DNA of 44,854 bases, from NCBI GenBank assembly GCA_017443945.1, contig JAFSXS010000064.1:1-44854 (forward strand), in the 5' to 3' direction. A program made the position numbers and the translations under genes. Every line of letters starts with the position of its first letter. Positions within the stretch are counted from its first letter, which is position 1. Shown piece by piece: positions 9,226 through 16,897 of this stretch. The notes under the pieces are model-generated. The model saw nothing but the letters and a program-made list of their open reading frames with translations. It searched no databases and had not been told where the DNA came from. The stretch is from Synergistaceae bacterium. GTDB lineage: Bacteria > Synergistota > Synergistia > Synergistales > Aminobacteriaceae.

Positions 9226-9991
9226 CATACTTATTATTATAGTGCTCATAGAATTTGGCAAATTTCAGGAATCTTAGAATCGAGACATTTACGCTGTGAA
9301 TGAATCCCCACCAGCCCAGCAGAAAGAATCGGCCAAGCACATAAAATTTCAGAAATTCAAGCGTCGAACATCCGACAAGCCGCCACGGAGAATAATTTTT
9401 TTGCTGCTTTACTGCGCGTTCTGCAAGTGAATCAGATTCAATATTATATTTCCTGATAATTTGATTAATCGATATAAACGAGTAATGATCTATGAAATTT
9501 TTGCATTTTCCGTGTGTAGCGTCCGGGCTAGCTTTAATTACGTCATCATTGCCGATTTTGCCGCTCATTGTCCAAGAGTCGCGATTGTAGAGTCTGATTT
9601 CTTTATAGTGCCTGACCCATTTATTAGCGTGTTTCATTCCCGGAAAAACTTCACCGCGCGGCAGTATATAACCGTCTTTGAGTGCGTCGCGTTTAATTGT
9701 CAAGATTTCCTGCGCTAATTCAGGTGAAATAACTTCGTCAGCGTCGAGTCTCAATACCCATTTATAATTGCATTGTTCCTCAGCAAATTTTACTTGGAAG
9801 CCGTAATTTTCCCATTTGTGATAAATAAATTTTGCCCCGAAGGATTCTGCGATTTCGCGCGTTTTGTCAGTGCTGCCGGAGTCAACTATTATAATTTCGT
9901 CAACCAAATTTTTTGCGGAATTAAGAGTCCTCGCAAGCCGTTTTTCTTCATTTAGTGTTATCAAGTAGAGCGACAATTTTTCGATTTTCAT
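9215..9991 (-). CDS. GT2-family glycosyltransferase, lipopolysaccharide-core type
   Basis: The 258-residue protein has LITLNEEKRLARTL, IIIVDSGSTDKTREIA, a WVLRLDADEVI metal-binding motif and HYKEIRLYNRD, blocks typical of WaaE/KdtX-like core glucosyltransferases. A hydrophobic stretch near residues 215-240 (LGRFFLLGWWGFIHSV) is common in this subgroup and probably lies on the membrane. The role is inferred as surface oligosaccharide assembly. CGGGAGC upstream of ATG 9991 serves as the ribosome binding site. It is co-transcribed with the GT2 gene that follows. TATACT at 10027-10032 (minus) may be its -10 box. Confidence 0.85.
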   Translation of the reverse strand: MKIEKLSLYLITLNEEKRLARTLNSAKNLVDEIIIVDSGSTDKTREIAESFGAKFIYHKWENYGFQVKFAEEQCNYKWVLRLDADEVISPELAQEILTIKRDALKDGYILPRGEVFPGMKHANKWVRHYKEIRLYNRDSWTMSGKIGNDDVIKASPDATHGKCKNFIDHYSFISINQIIRKYNIESDSLAERAVKQQKNYSPWRLVGCSTLEFLKFYVLGRFFLLGWWGFIHSVNVSILRFLKFAKFYEHYNNKYDDE

Positions 9992-10039
9992 GTTACAAAG
10001 CTCCCGTTAATATTTGCATGAATCACAGTATAGCACAAA

Positions 10040-10210
10040 TAAAAAAAGAGAGGGCTTCTGCGTCTCTCTCCTTCTTTAACTTTTTTGAGGGGGGTAAAAC
10101 TATAAAACGATCGAACAAGAACGAGGAATCTATTAATTTATTTCTCTGCATTGAGCCTCTTGCAGGTTAAGGCTCGGAGCTATTAATAATTTCGTGTTTG
10201 TTCGTTACGT
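10040..10210 (-). ncRNA. Candidate structured small RNA of about 170 nt, unassigned
   Basis: A consensus promoter (10216-10243, minus) faces a segment with no convincing ORF that ends in a GC-containing hairpin (10048-10070) followed by seven U (10041-10047). Inside the transcript, CGAACAA and CGA near the 5' end can pair with UCG and UUGUUCG near 10105-10125, enclosing GAGCC/GGCUC and CUGCA/UGCAG pairs that interleave like an H-type pseudoknot. Length and closed-end pairing recall 6S RNA, but I cannot confirm the family. An alternative is a leader or attenuator for the downstream glycosyltransferases, which start 49 bases beyond the terminator. Confidence 0.5.
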
Positions 10211-10215
10211 CAAAC

Positions 10216-10243
10216 ATTATAGACCGAAAAATTTTTATGTCAA
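10216..10243 (-). promoter_or_regulatory. Consensus sigma-70 promoter for the candidate small RNA
   Basis: On the minus strand, TTGACA (10243-10238) and TATAAT (10221-10216) are perfect consensus boxes with a 16-base spacer. It is one of the best promoters in the window and does not sit directly before a protein-coding gene. Transcription would start near 10209. Confidence 0.7.
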
Positions 10244-10350
10244 TATTTGAATCATAATCGGAGAAAAATTTTTTGATGTTCACGTAATAAAATCTTTCGA
10301 AAATGTGCATTTATAATTACAGGCGGGCCGCACACATACAACAAATTTAA

Positions 10351-10394
10351 TAGCTCAACAAAAATATTTTGTCATAGTTTTCCAGAAATGTTTA
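10351..10394 (+). repeat. 44-base intergenic element, copy A
   Basis: This segment matches 27343-27386 with three mismatches, the first 27 bases being identical. Its core ACAAAA-ATA-TTTTGT is an inverted repeat. Copy A lies just upstream of the MerR-type promoter of the hydrolase/CMD operon. A related core occurs inverted at 4164-4182. Confidence 0.6.
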
Positions 10395-10404
10395 TCTTAA
10401 GAAT

Positions 10405-10435
10405 TTGACCGGTAGTTACAACCTGTTGTTATACT
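10405..10435 (+). promoter_or_regulatory. MerR-type promoter 1 (19-bp spacer)
   Basis: TTGACC (10405-10410) and TATACT (10430-10435) are separated by 19 bases, the long spacer of promoters activated by MerR-family regulators. Boxes and spacer closely resemble promoter 2 at 14685-14715: shared blocks include TTGACCG, TAGT, AACC and TTGTTA at the same offsets. The spacer contains the perfect inverted repeat ACAAC-CT-GTTGT. The downstream gene has GGAGG at 10454-10458 and a TTG start. Confidence 0.7.
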
Positions 10436-10467
10436 CCAAAAAATTTTTAGTACGGAGGTTATTAATC

Positions 10468-11562
10468 TTGAGAATTACAATATGTGCAATAGTTATGTTA
10501 TTTTCACTTTTTGGAGCTGCGTTTGCTGACATGAAACCCGTTAAAAGTTTTGAGGAGAGAAAGCCGACACCTTATAACGCTAATCAATTTGGTTTTGTTT
10601 ACGGCGGTGCACTCACTGAGAACGTAAAAGGCAAAGTAAATGTTCACCCGATTATTTACGAGCTTAACGGAATTAAAATCGCTGCAAATGTTTATACCCC
10701 TGCTGATTATGATCCGGCGAAAAAATATCCTGCTGTTACTGTTGCTCACCCGAATGGCGGCGTAAAAGAACAGGTTGCGGGACTCTTTGCTCAGAAACTC
10801 GCTGAATTAGGATATATAACTGTTGCGGCTGATGCTGCTTATCAGGGCGAGAGCGGCGGAGAACCTAGACACACTGATATTCCATTTTTCAGGACAGAAG
10901 ATATTCACGGCATGGTTGATTTATTGACAATTTATCCCGGAGTTGACGTTAATCGAATCGGCATGTTAGGAATTTGCGGCGGAGGCGGTTACACTTTGAA
11001 CGCTGCAAAATCTGAAAAACGCGTGAAAGCTGTTGCAACTTTAAGCATGTTCAATTCGGGCCGTGTTCGTCGAGAAGGTTACATGAGCACTCAAATTAAA
11101 GACGTTCAGGAAAGACTAAAGCAGGCTAACGACGCAAGAAACGCAATAATTGCAAATGATAATGTCATAGCAGCAGGAGGAACTTTAGATCTTGACAAGC
11201 TAACGGACGAATATATTTCTTCAATAAAAAATGATTTGTACCGCGAAGGACTTTTATATTACGGCAAAACTCACAGACACCCTAACTCAACATTTGAATA
11301 CACCCAGGCGAGTTTAATCGAGTTAATGGCTTGGGACGCTACCGACAACATTAAGTTAATTAACGTGCCTTTGCTGATGATGGCAGGAAGTATCGCGGAT
11401 TCTCTTTATATGTCCGAAGACGCTATCGAGAAAGCAACAGGAACTAACGACAAAGAATTATTCTTAATTCCCGGAGCAATGCACATACAAACTTATTGGA
11501 AACCGGAATTTGTCGAGCAGGAAATTAATAAGCTCAAAGAATTTTTCGGGAGGACGCTATAA
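10468..11562 (+). CDS. Exported alpha/beta hydrolase with Cys nucleophile (dienelactone-hydrolase/YcjY-like)
   Basis: I start the gene at TTG 10468 because GGAGG lies 9 bases upstream and translation from there gives a clean signal peptide (MRITICAIVMLFSLFGAAFA). An earlier in-frame TTG at 10405 is the -35 box. The mature protein is an alpha/beta hydrolase: VAHPNGGVKEQVAG near the oxyanion region, LGICGGGGYTL at the nucleophile elbow, and AGSIADS and GAMHIQTYW as candidate Asp and His regions. The nucleophile is Cys rather than Ser, as in dienelactone hydrolases. It is followed after 3 bases by a carboxymuconolactone decarboxylase gene, which supports lactone or ester chemistry. The substrate is unknown. 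Confidence 0.8.
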   Translation: MRITICAIVMLFSLFGAAFADMKPVKSFEERKPTPYNANQFGFVYGGALTENVKGKVNVHPIIYELNGIKIAANVYTPADYDPAKKYPAVTVAHPNGGVKEQVAGLFAQKLAELGYITVAADAAYQGESGGEPRHTDIPFFRTEDIHGMVDLLTIYPGVDVNRIGMLGICGGGGYTLNAAKSEKRVKAVATLSMFNSGRVRREGYMSTQIKDVQERLKQANDARNAIIANDNVIAAGGTLDLDKLTDEYISSIKNDLYREGLLYYGKTHRHPNSTFEYTQASLIELMAWDATDNIKLINVPLLMMAGSIADSLYMSEDAIEKATGTNDKELFLIPGAMHIQTYWKPEFVEQEINKLKEFFGRTL

Positions 11563-11565
11563 ATT

Positions 11566-12399
11566 ATGAAGAGTGCAATAATTTTATTGTGCGTGATATT
11601 ATTTGCGCTCCCAGTTTCAGCAAGCACTCTTGACGGATATGACCGCGCGAAAATTGCCGATGAAAATTTTACAAGGATGCACGGAAATGAAATTTTTGAC
11701 TCGGCGAAAAATGACCCTGAATTATTCGCAGTCATGAAAAAATATATTTACGGCGATTTATCCCAGCAAATAAAGCTCACTGACACAGAACGTCAATTAA
11801 TTACAATTGTTGTGCTTACGACTAATCAGAATCATAAATTTCTGAAACGTGCTGTAGAAGGCTCGCTCGCTCTGAACGTCAAGCCCATTGAGATCCGCGA
11901 AGCATTGTATCATGTCGCACCTTATATAGGATTCCCGAAAGTTTTTGAGGCTCTTGATGTCGCAAATGAAATTTTTGCAGCAAAGGGAGTAAATTTGCCG
12001 CTCGATAATCAGGGAACTACAACAGATTCAGACAGATTCGAGAAGGGCTTAAATTTTCAGGTCAATGCGTACGGCGAAAGAATTAATCAAATGCGCGACT
12101 CGACTCCTGATTATCAGAAACATTTGCAGGATAATCTTTCAGCATTTTGTTTCGGAGACACTTACACGCGGGGAACTCTGAATTATAAAATGCGCGAAAT
12201 GTTGACAATGGCTGTAATAGGCACTCTCGGAACGGCTGAAGCGCAATATAAATCGCACGTGATCGGGACTCTTGACGCAGGAGCAACAAAAGAAGAAGTC
12301 ATCAGCGTAATAACGACAATGAATCCTTATATAGGTTTTCCACGAACGTTAAATGCTTTGAGGATTGCTAATGAAGTTTTTAACGAGCGCAAAAAATAA
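11566..12399 (+). CDS. Exported two-domain carboxymuconolactone decarboxylase-family protein
   Basis: The 277-residue protein has a signal peptide (about residues 1-19, FALPVSAS) and two CMD domains. Domain 1 holds LTDTERQLITIVVLTT and EALYHVAPYIGFPKVFEAL. Domain 2 holds LNYKMREMLTMAVIGTLG and ISVITTMNPYIGFPRTLNAL. The paired YIGFP blocks show an internal duplication. The family includes gamma-carboxymuconolactone decarboxylase of aromatic catabolism and AhpD-like peroxidase partners; the AhpD CxxC is absent here, so a redox role is unlikely. Export of a CMD protein is unusual. It is the second gene of the operon from MerR-type promoter 1 and is followed by a terminator. Confidence 0.85.
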   Translation: MKSAIILLCVILFALPVSASTLDGYDRAKIADENFTRMHGNEIFDSAKNDPELFAVMKKYIYGDLSQQIKLTDTERQLITIVVLTTNQNHKFLKRAVEGSLALNVKPIEIREALYHVAPYIGFPKVFEALDVANEIFAAKGVNLPLDNQGTTTDSDRFEKGLNFQVNAYGERINQMRDSTPDYQKHLQDNLSAFCFGDTYTRGTLNYKMREMLTMAVIGTLGTAEAQYKSHVIGTLDAGATKEEVISVITTMNPYIGFPRTLNALRIANEVFNERKK

Positions 12400-12418
12400 A
12401 TTTCCTGTGCTGCGAAAG

Positions 12419-12456
12419 AACAGTTCTCGGAAAATTTTCGGGAGCTGTTTTTTTTT
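12419..12456 (+). terminator. Rho-independent terminator of the hydrolase/CMD operon
   Basis: AACAGTTCTC pairs with GGGAGCTGTT (with G-U pairs) across a short AT-rich loop, followed by a run of T. It begins about 20 bases after the CMD stop. Confidence 0.8.
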
Positions 12457-12553
12457 GTTACACTCAGAAATAATTCCCAAGTGAACGCAGCAGATATAGC
12501 AAGTTAGACTATAATATAAATAAATTACTGAATAACAAAGTGAGGGCTTAAAC

Positions 12554-13271
12554 ATGCATTTTTCAGGAGGAATCAACCGCCCGCCATATGAGGAAGCAGA
12601 TGGATATTTACAGACAACAGAAGGATGTTCTGATGAAAACGGCGGAATTGCTGCATAAATATGTTCCGTCTATTGAGACAATCGGCGGTTATGCCCGTAT
12701 CGATAATTTTTACAACAAGACAGAAGAGCAGCTTCGGAATATGGCATCTGTTGGCTTCTCCGATCCCTACATTGGCGTAGAATCTGGTGATGATGTTGTT
12801 CTGAAACGTATCAATAAGGGTTATACTTCCGCACAAGCACGAGAGCAGTTAGAAAAAATTAATACATCAGGACTGCCCTTCATCGTCAATTTTCTGAACG
12901 GAGCAGGCGGTCATAAATATGGCCTTGTCAACGCACAGAGAACTGCAGAGCTTTATGACGGGCTTCATCCTACTATGGTTAATACTTCTATGCTGACGGT
13001 TGTACCGGGGACCCCGCTATATAGGGCAATAGAAAAAGGGCTTTATACTGAATCTACTGAGATGGAAAAACTTGAAGAAATTTATGAATTTGTACGGTGC
13101 CTGACTAACGACACTATTTTTATGAATGAACACGCTTCTAACCTGTTTCATGTGAAGTGCCGTCTACCTGAGGCAAAAGAAGAGCTGCTTGCCTATATTC
13201 GGAAGTTCATGGATGAAAGCGACGAAATTAAGCTGCGTCAATATCGTGAAATGGTTACACGAGCGTTTTAA
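12554..13271 (+). pseudogene. Radical SAM protein remnant with internal deletion and frameshift
   Basis: An N-terminal piece (MHFSGGINRPPYEEADGYL then QTTEGCS) starts at ATG 12554 in frame with an AGGAGG-free but A-rich leader, and runs to a stop at 12656. From about 12632 the homology continues in another frame (MKTAELLHKYVPSIETIGGY to the stop at 13271). Compared with the neighbouring paralogue (13292), the join removes the cluster-binding CxxxxCxFC region and roughly 75 residues. The remainder has IGVESGDDVVLKRINKGYT, a B12-type/Elp3-type radical SAM C-terminal region. Without the cluster cysteines it cannot be an active radical SAM enzyme. The region lacks the AAAATTTT runs typical of its neighbours, which suggests later acquisition. 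TATAAT at 12508-12513 may be its promoter. Confidence 0.8.
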
Positions 13272-13291
13272 TTTTGATTGGAGGAGGAAAA

Positions 13292-14191
13292 ATGAAATAT
13301 AACGGTACAATTTATCGTCCGCCGGTAGAAGCGAGTACTTTTTTGCTTCCTATTACAGAAGGCTGCACTCATAACAGCTGCACTTTCTGCAACATGTATA
13401 AGGATGTTCCTTTCCGAATGATTTCACTAGTTGAGGTAGAGGAATAAGAGGAATATCTGAAGGAAATGAAGCAAAAGTATAAAAGCTATTGTGAGAAAAT
13501 TCAACGAGTCTATCTAGTTGGCGCAGATCCCTTCGCGTTGTCTGCAAGAAAACTTTTAGGGCGTATCGATCTCATAAAAAAGTATCTGCCAAATACAAAA
13601 GTTATTACCATGTATGCCCGGACGGATAATATCGCCTCTAAATCTGATGACGATTTGAACGCCTTGAAGGAAGCCGGTGTTGACGATCTCTATATCGGGG
13701 TGGAATGCGGCCTAAATGATGTACTTGAGAATCTGAACAAAGGGTACTCAGCGAACGAAACTCGAAAACAATGCATTCGCCTGAATAATGCCGGGATTCA
13801 ACACTGTGATTTACTTATGCTTGGGACGGCTGGTAAAGGTCGCGGGCTGGAGTGTGCTAGAGTCTCCGCAGCATTGGAAAACGAGATAAAGCCCCATAAG
13901 ATTCTTATCAACACTATGTCTGCTTTCGTGGGAACACAACTTGATGAAGATATACGAACAGGTAAATTTATTCCGGCCTCAGAAAAAGAAAACCTAGAAG
14001 AAGAGCGGGAATTTCTTCTTAGACTGGATTTGCCTGAGTGTTATTTCTGGGCATTACATCCGCTTGATTCCGTGAAAATCGAAGGCGTTCTGCGTGATGA
14101 TAAGCAAAATATGCTGGATGCTTTGACGTGGAGCATTGACCATGTAAAAGAAAATGCAATTAATCGTACTTCAAGAGTCGGCACGCTGTAA
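13292..14191 (+). pseudogene. Radical SAM protein with in-frame stop codon at position 52
   Basis: ATG 13292 follows GGAGGAGG (13280-13287). The first 51 codons include the cluster motif in TEGCTHNSCTFCNMYKD (Cys30, Cys33 with Cys25 upstream, the CxxxxCxxC form). Codon 52 is TAA (13445-13447), after which the same frame stays open to 14191 with homology matching the upstream remnant (DNIASKSDDDLNALKEAG, YIGVECGLNDVLENLNKGYS). Full length would be about 299 residues. A single nonsense change or sequencing error explains it; recoding is less likely because the paralogue next door is also broken. Composition resembles that of the remnant upstream, so both probably came together. Confidence 0.8.
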
Positions 14192-14217
14192 AGTAATGGC
14201 ATTAAGTCAGAGCCCGT

Positions 14218-14649
14218 TTAGTGCTGCCGGGATTCTGACTTTTGATTCTGACATGAACACGGAAGCAAATTACTGAAATATTCACGTTCACCCGAAAGAA
14301 CTTCATCATAAAATTTTTGTTTATTGTCAATATACTCTATTGAAGCTGTTAATGCTGCGATATTTTCCTGAAGCTGTAATTTTTTACGCTCTAAAATTTT
14401 TTGCCTGTCCGGAATCGTTGAAGCTCCTTCAAGACATAATTTAGTATATTCTTTCATTTCTTGAAGACTCATCCCGCAATTTTTCAAGCAAGTTAGACTC
14501 TTAATCCATGCAATATCGCGTTCGTCAAAAATTCTCCTGTTAATATTATCTCGCTTAACATTTGGGATTAAGCCCTCGTTGCAATAAAATTTTAGTCCCT
14601 GATAAGTCATTCCCGTTTCTTTGCAAGCCTGCATCATTGTGTAAATCAT
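14218..14649 (-). CDS. MerR-family transcriptional regulator
   Basis: The 143-residue protein has an N-terminal winged helix-turn-helix (MQACKETGMTYQGLKFYCNE, NRRIFDERDIAWIKSL), a second helical segment (CGMSLQEMKEYTKLC) and a long C-terminal coiled coil (about residues 80-120) for dimerisation, the usual MerR layout. The tail has a CSC pair (LPCSCQNQ) that could bind metal or sense redox state, though its position differs from the classic MerR metal sites. The gene is divergent from the hydrolase-cupin operon, and its start is 35 bases from the -35 box of MerR-type promoter 2, a typical local-regulator placement. The matching promoter 1 suggests it also controls the CMD operon. The inducer is unknown. 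Confidence 0.9.
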   Translation of the reverse strand: MIYTMMQACKETGMTYQGLKFYCNEGLIPNVKRDNINRRIFDERDIAWIKSLTCLKNCGMSLQEMKEYTKLCLEGASTIPDRQKILERKKLQLQENIAALTASIEYIDNKQKFYDEVLSGEREYFSNLLPCSCQNQKSESRQH

Positions 14650-14684
14650 AAAATTTCTCCCCTGCCATTTTGATAAAATTACGC

Positions 14685-14715
14685 TTGACCGATAGTATGA
14701 ACCGATTGTTAGTAT
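14685..14715 (+). promoter_or_regulatory. MerR-type promoter 2 (19-bp spacer)
   Basis: TTGACC (14685-14690) and TAGTAT (14710-14715) are 19 bases apart. The spacer contains ACCGAT twice 13 bases apart (one copy overlapping the -35 box) and the short dyad AAC-CGATT-GTT. The spacer matches promoter 1 in length and in much of its sequence. It lies between the divergent MerR gene and the hydrolase-cupin gene. Confidence 0.72.
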
Positions 14716-14747
14716 TGTATCAAAAATTTTTCAGGAGGTTATTATTC

Positions 14748-16025
14748 GTGTTAAGAAAAATATTGTTGTTGAATTTGCTGCTTTTACTGTGCTTAACGGG
14801 TGCTGCAGGAGCAGAACAAAAATTATTTGCTCATAAAATTATTTCTATGAACGTTGTAAATTCTGAAAGCGGAAAAATTTTAAGAGGTCTTCTCTATATG
14901 CCCGAAACAGATTCAAAAGTTCCGCTTGTGATTACAGCACATGAACTCGGGAGCAACTATGCTAGAAGATGGCCGGCTTATGGTGAAGCACTTGCTTCTA
15001 TGGGTATAGCGGTTTATACGTTTGATTTTGCAGGAGGAGGCCCTAAGACTCGAACAGACGGAACACCGGGCAATCATAGCGACGGTGAAACTACAGAAAT
15101 GTCCGTGATGACCGAAGTAAAAGATTTAGAATCAGTTCTTGAAGCTGCTAGATCATGGGATTTTGTTGACGCTAAGAAAATTGCAATTATTGGAGGCAGT
15201 CAGGGCGGTGCTGTTTCTGTAATAACTGCGGCACGTCATGCTGATGAAATTTCCGGGCTTGTGCTCTTATATCCTGCGCTGTTGATTCAGGACGATTTAC
15301 ACAAAAAATTTGCAAATAAAGAAGATTGTCCGCCCATTTATAAATATAACGGCTGGCTTGATGTAGGCCCGGTTTATGTAAATGATATGTGGGACTATGA
15401 TATTTATTCAGACATGCCGAAATATTCAAAACCTGTTTTGATTCTGCACGGCGATAAAGATTCAATTGTTCCGATTGAGTATTCACAAAGAGCGGCGAAG
15501 ACTTATCCTGATTCAGAATTTCACGTAATTAAAAATGGTGATCACGGCTTTCAGGGCGAAACATTTGAGCAGGCCATCGGTTATATTAAGGCTTATTTCC
15601 AAAAAATTAATTTTCTTTCTGACGGCTTGAGCAAAATTATTCCCGTCGGAACTCCTAATAACATAGCTGGCGAACACTTCACGGGAAAAAGTTTTCTGCA
15701 TCCTCTTTCACTTGAGCAGGTCGGAATCTTCAACGTAACATTTGAACCCGGAAGCTATAATGAATGGCATATACACCATGCAGCAAAAGGCGGCGGACAA
15801 ATTTTAATCGCAATTTCCGGACGCGGTTATTATCAGGAAGAAGGCAAAGAAGCTCAAGAGTTAAAGCCCGGCGATGTTGTGAATATTCCCGCAAACGTCA
15901 AGCACTGGCACGGAGCAGCAAAAGATTCATGGTTTCAGCATATAGCTATAGAAGTACCCGGCGAAGACACAAAAACAACTTGGCACGGATTTTTACCGGC
16001 TGAAGAGTACGCAAAATTAAAATAA
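14748..16025 (+). CDS. Exported alpha/beta hydrolase fused to a C-terminal cupin
   Basis: I start at GTG 14748, 9 bases after AGGAGG (14733-14738); an earlier in-frame TTG lies upstream of the promoter. The N-terminus is a signal peptide (LLLNLLLLLCLTGAAGAEQ). Residues to about 310 form a serine alpha/beta hydrolase with VITAHELGSNY, the nucleophile elbow IIGGSQGGAVS, LILHGDKDSIVP (acid) and NGDHGFQGE (His). The last 110 or so residues form a cupin with a metal-binding set in WHIHHAAKGG, GYYQEEGKEA and ANVKHWHGA. Such cupins often stand beside or are fused to CMD proteins; here the partner is a hydrolase. The substrate is not known. It leads a four-gene operon from MerR-type promoter 2. Confidence 0.85.
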   Translation: MLRKILLLNLLLLLCLTGAAGAEQKLFAHKIISMNVVNSESGKILRGLLYMPETDSKVPLVITAHELGSNYARRWPAYGEALASMGIAVYTFDFAGGGPKTRTDGTPGNHSDGETTEMSVMTEVKDLESVLEAARSWDFVDAKKIAIIGGSQGGAVSVITAARHADEISGLVLLYPALLIQDDLHKKFANKEDCPPIYKYNGWLDVGPVYVNDMWDYDIYSDMPKYSKPVLILHGDKDSIVPIEYSQRAAKTYPDSEFHVIKNGDHGFQGETFEQAIGYIKAYFQKINFLSDGLSKIIPVGTPNNIAGEHFTGKSFLHPLSLEQVGIFNVTFEPGSYNEWHIHHAAKGGGQILIAISGRGYYQEEGKEAQELKPGDVVNIPANVKHWHGAAKDSWFQHIAIEVPGEDTKTTWHGFLPAEEYAKLK

Positions 16026-16038
16026 AGGAGTAGTCAGC

Positions 16039-16878
16039 ATGAGCAAAAAAAATGTAGTTGTTCTTGTAGGCACAGGCTCAATAGGTCAGGCAATAGCACG
16101 AAGAGTCGGAGCAGGTAAGCATATAATACTCGCAGATTTGAAGCAGGAAAGCGCGGAGAAAACAGCAAAAATTCTTGATGATGCAGGATTTGAGACAAGC
16201 ACAATTTCAACGGATCTAGGCTCAAGAGATTCAATCTTGAAACTTGTTGAATATGCCCAGACTTTAGGAGAAATAAAGAATTTAATTAATGCTGCAGGAG
16301 TCTCGCCTTCTCAAGCGTCAGTTGAAGATATTTTAAGAGTCGATCTTTACGGGACAGCGGTTTTGCTTGAAGAGTTCGGAAAAATTATCAGTGAGGGCGG
16401 CTCAGGAGTCATAATTTCTTCACAGTCAGGGCATCGTCTCGGAGCTTTACCCGAAGAACAAAACGAACAGCTCGCAGCTTCACCGACAGAAAAATTATTA
16501 GATCTGCCGTTCATAAAATCAATTACTGACACACTGAAGGCCTATCAATATTCGAAACGCTGTAATGTTTTGCGCGTAATGTACGAGGCCACACGATGGG
16601 GCAAACGCGGAGCAACAATAAATTCAATCAGTCCCGGAATAATTATCACACCGCTTGCAAATGATGAACTTCACGGCCCGCGTGGTGAAGGTTATCGCAA
16701 AATGCTTCGTTTATGTCCTGCAGGCAGAGCGGGAACTCCTGACGAGGTCGGGGACTTGGCAGAATTTCTTATGAGCAGCCGTGGACGTTGGATTTCTGGA
16801 AGTGATTTCTTGATTGACGGCGGAACAACAGCTTCATATTTTTATGGAGATTTGCAATATTTGAAAGCTACACATTAA
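16039..16878 (+). CDS. SDR-family NAD(P)-dependent oxidoreductase
   Basis: The 279-residue classical short-chain dehydrogenase has a Rossmann glycine motif (LVGTGSIGQAIA, residues 10-20), NAAGVSP (84-90), the catalytic Ser region IISSQSGHR and the Tyr-Lys pair YQYSK (Tyr169, Lys173). The C-terminal block AGRAGTPDEVGDLAEFL and ISGSDFLIDGG is typical. It has no signal peptide, so unlike its operon partners it works in the cytoplasm. An AAGGAG site precedes the ATG. It probably oxidises or reduces an alcohol or ketone released by the exported hydrolases. Confidence 0.92.
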   Translation: MSKKNVVVLVGTGSIGQAIARRVGAGKHIILADLKQESAEKTAKILDDAGFETSTISTDLGSRDSILKLVEYAQTLGEIKNLINAAGVSPSQASVEDILRVDLYGTAVLLEEFGKIISEGGSGVIISSQSGHRLGALPEEQNEQLAASPTEKLLDLPFIKSITDTLKAYQYSKRCNVLRVMYEATRWGKRGATINSISPGIIITPLANDELHGPRGEGYRKMLRLCPAGRAGTPDEVGDLAEFLMSSRGRWISGSDFLIDGGTTASYFYGDLQYLKATH

Positions 16879-16897
16879 ATATTTAGAGGGTGATTTC

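Noticed and set aside
9955-10170. Small plus-strand frame between glycosyltransferases and the MerR-type promoter
   Set aside because: It has no ribosome binding site and runs antisense through the hairpin-terminator of the candidate RNA.
12588-13271. Intact 227-residue radical SAM gene
   Set aside because: It lacks the cluster cysteines, and the true N-terminus lies upstream in another frame, so it is a remnant.
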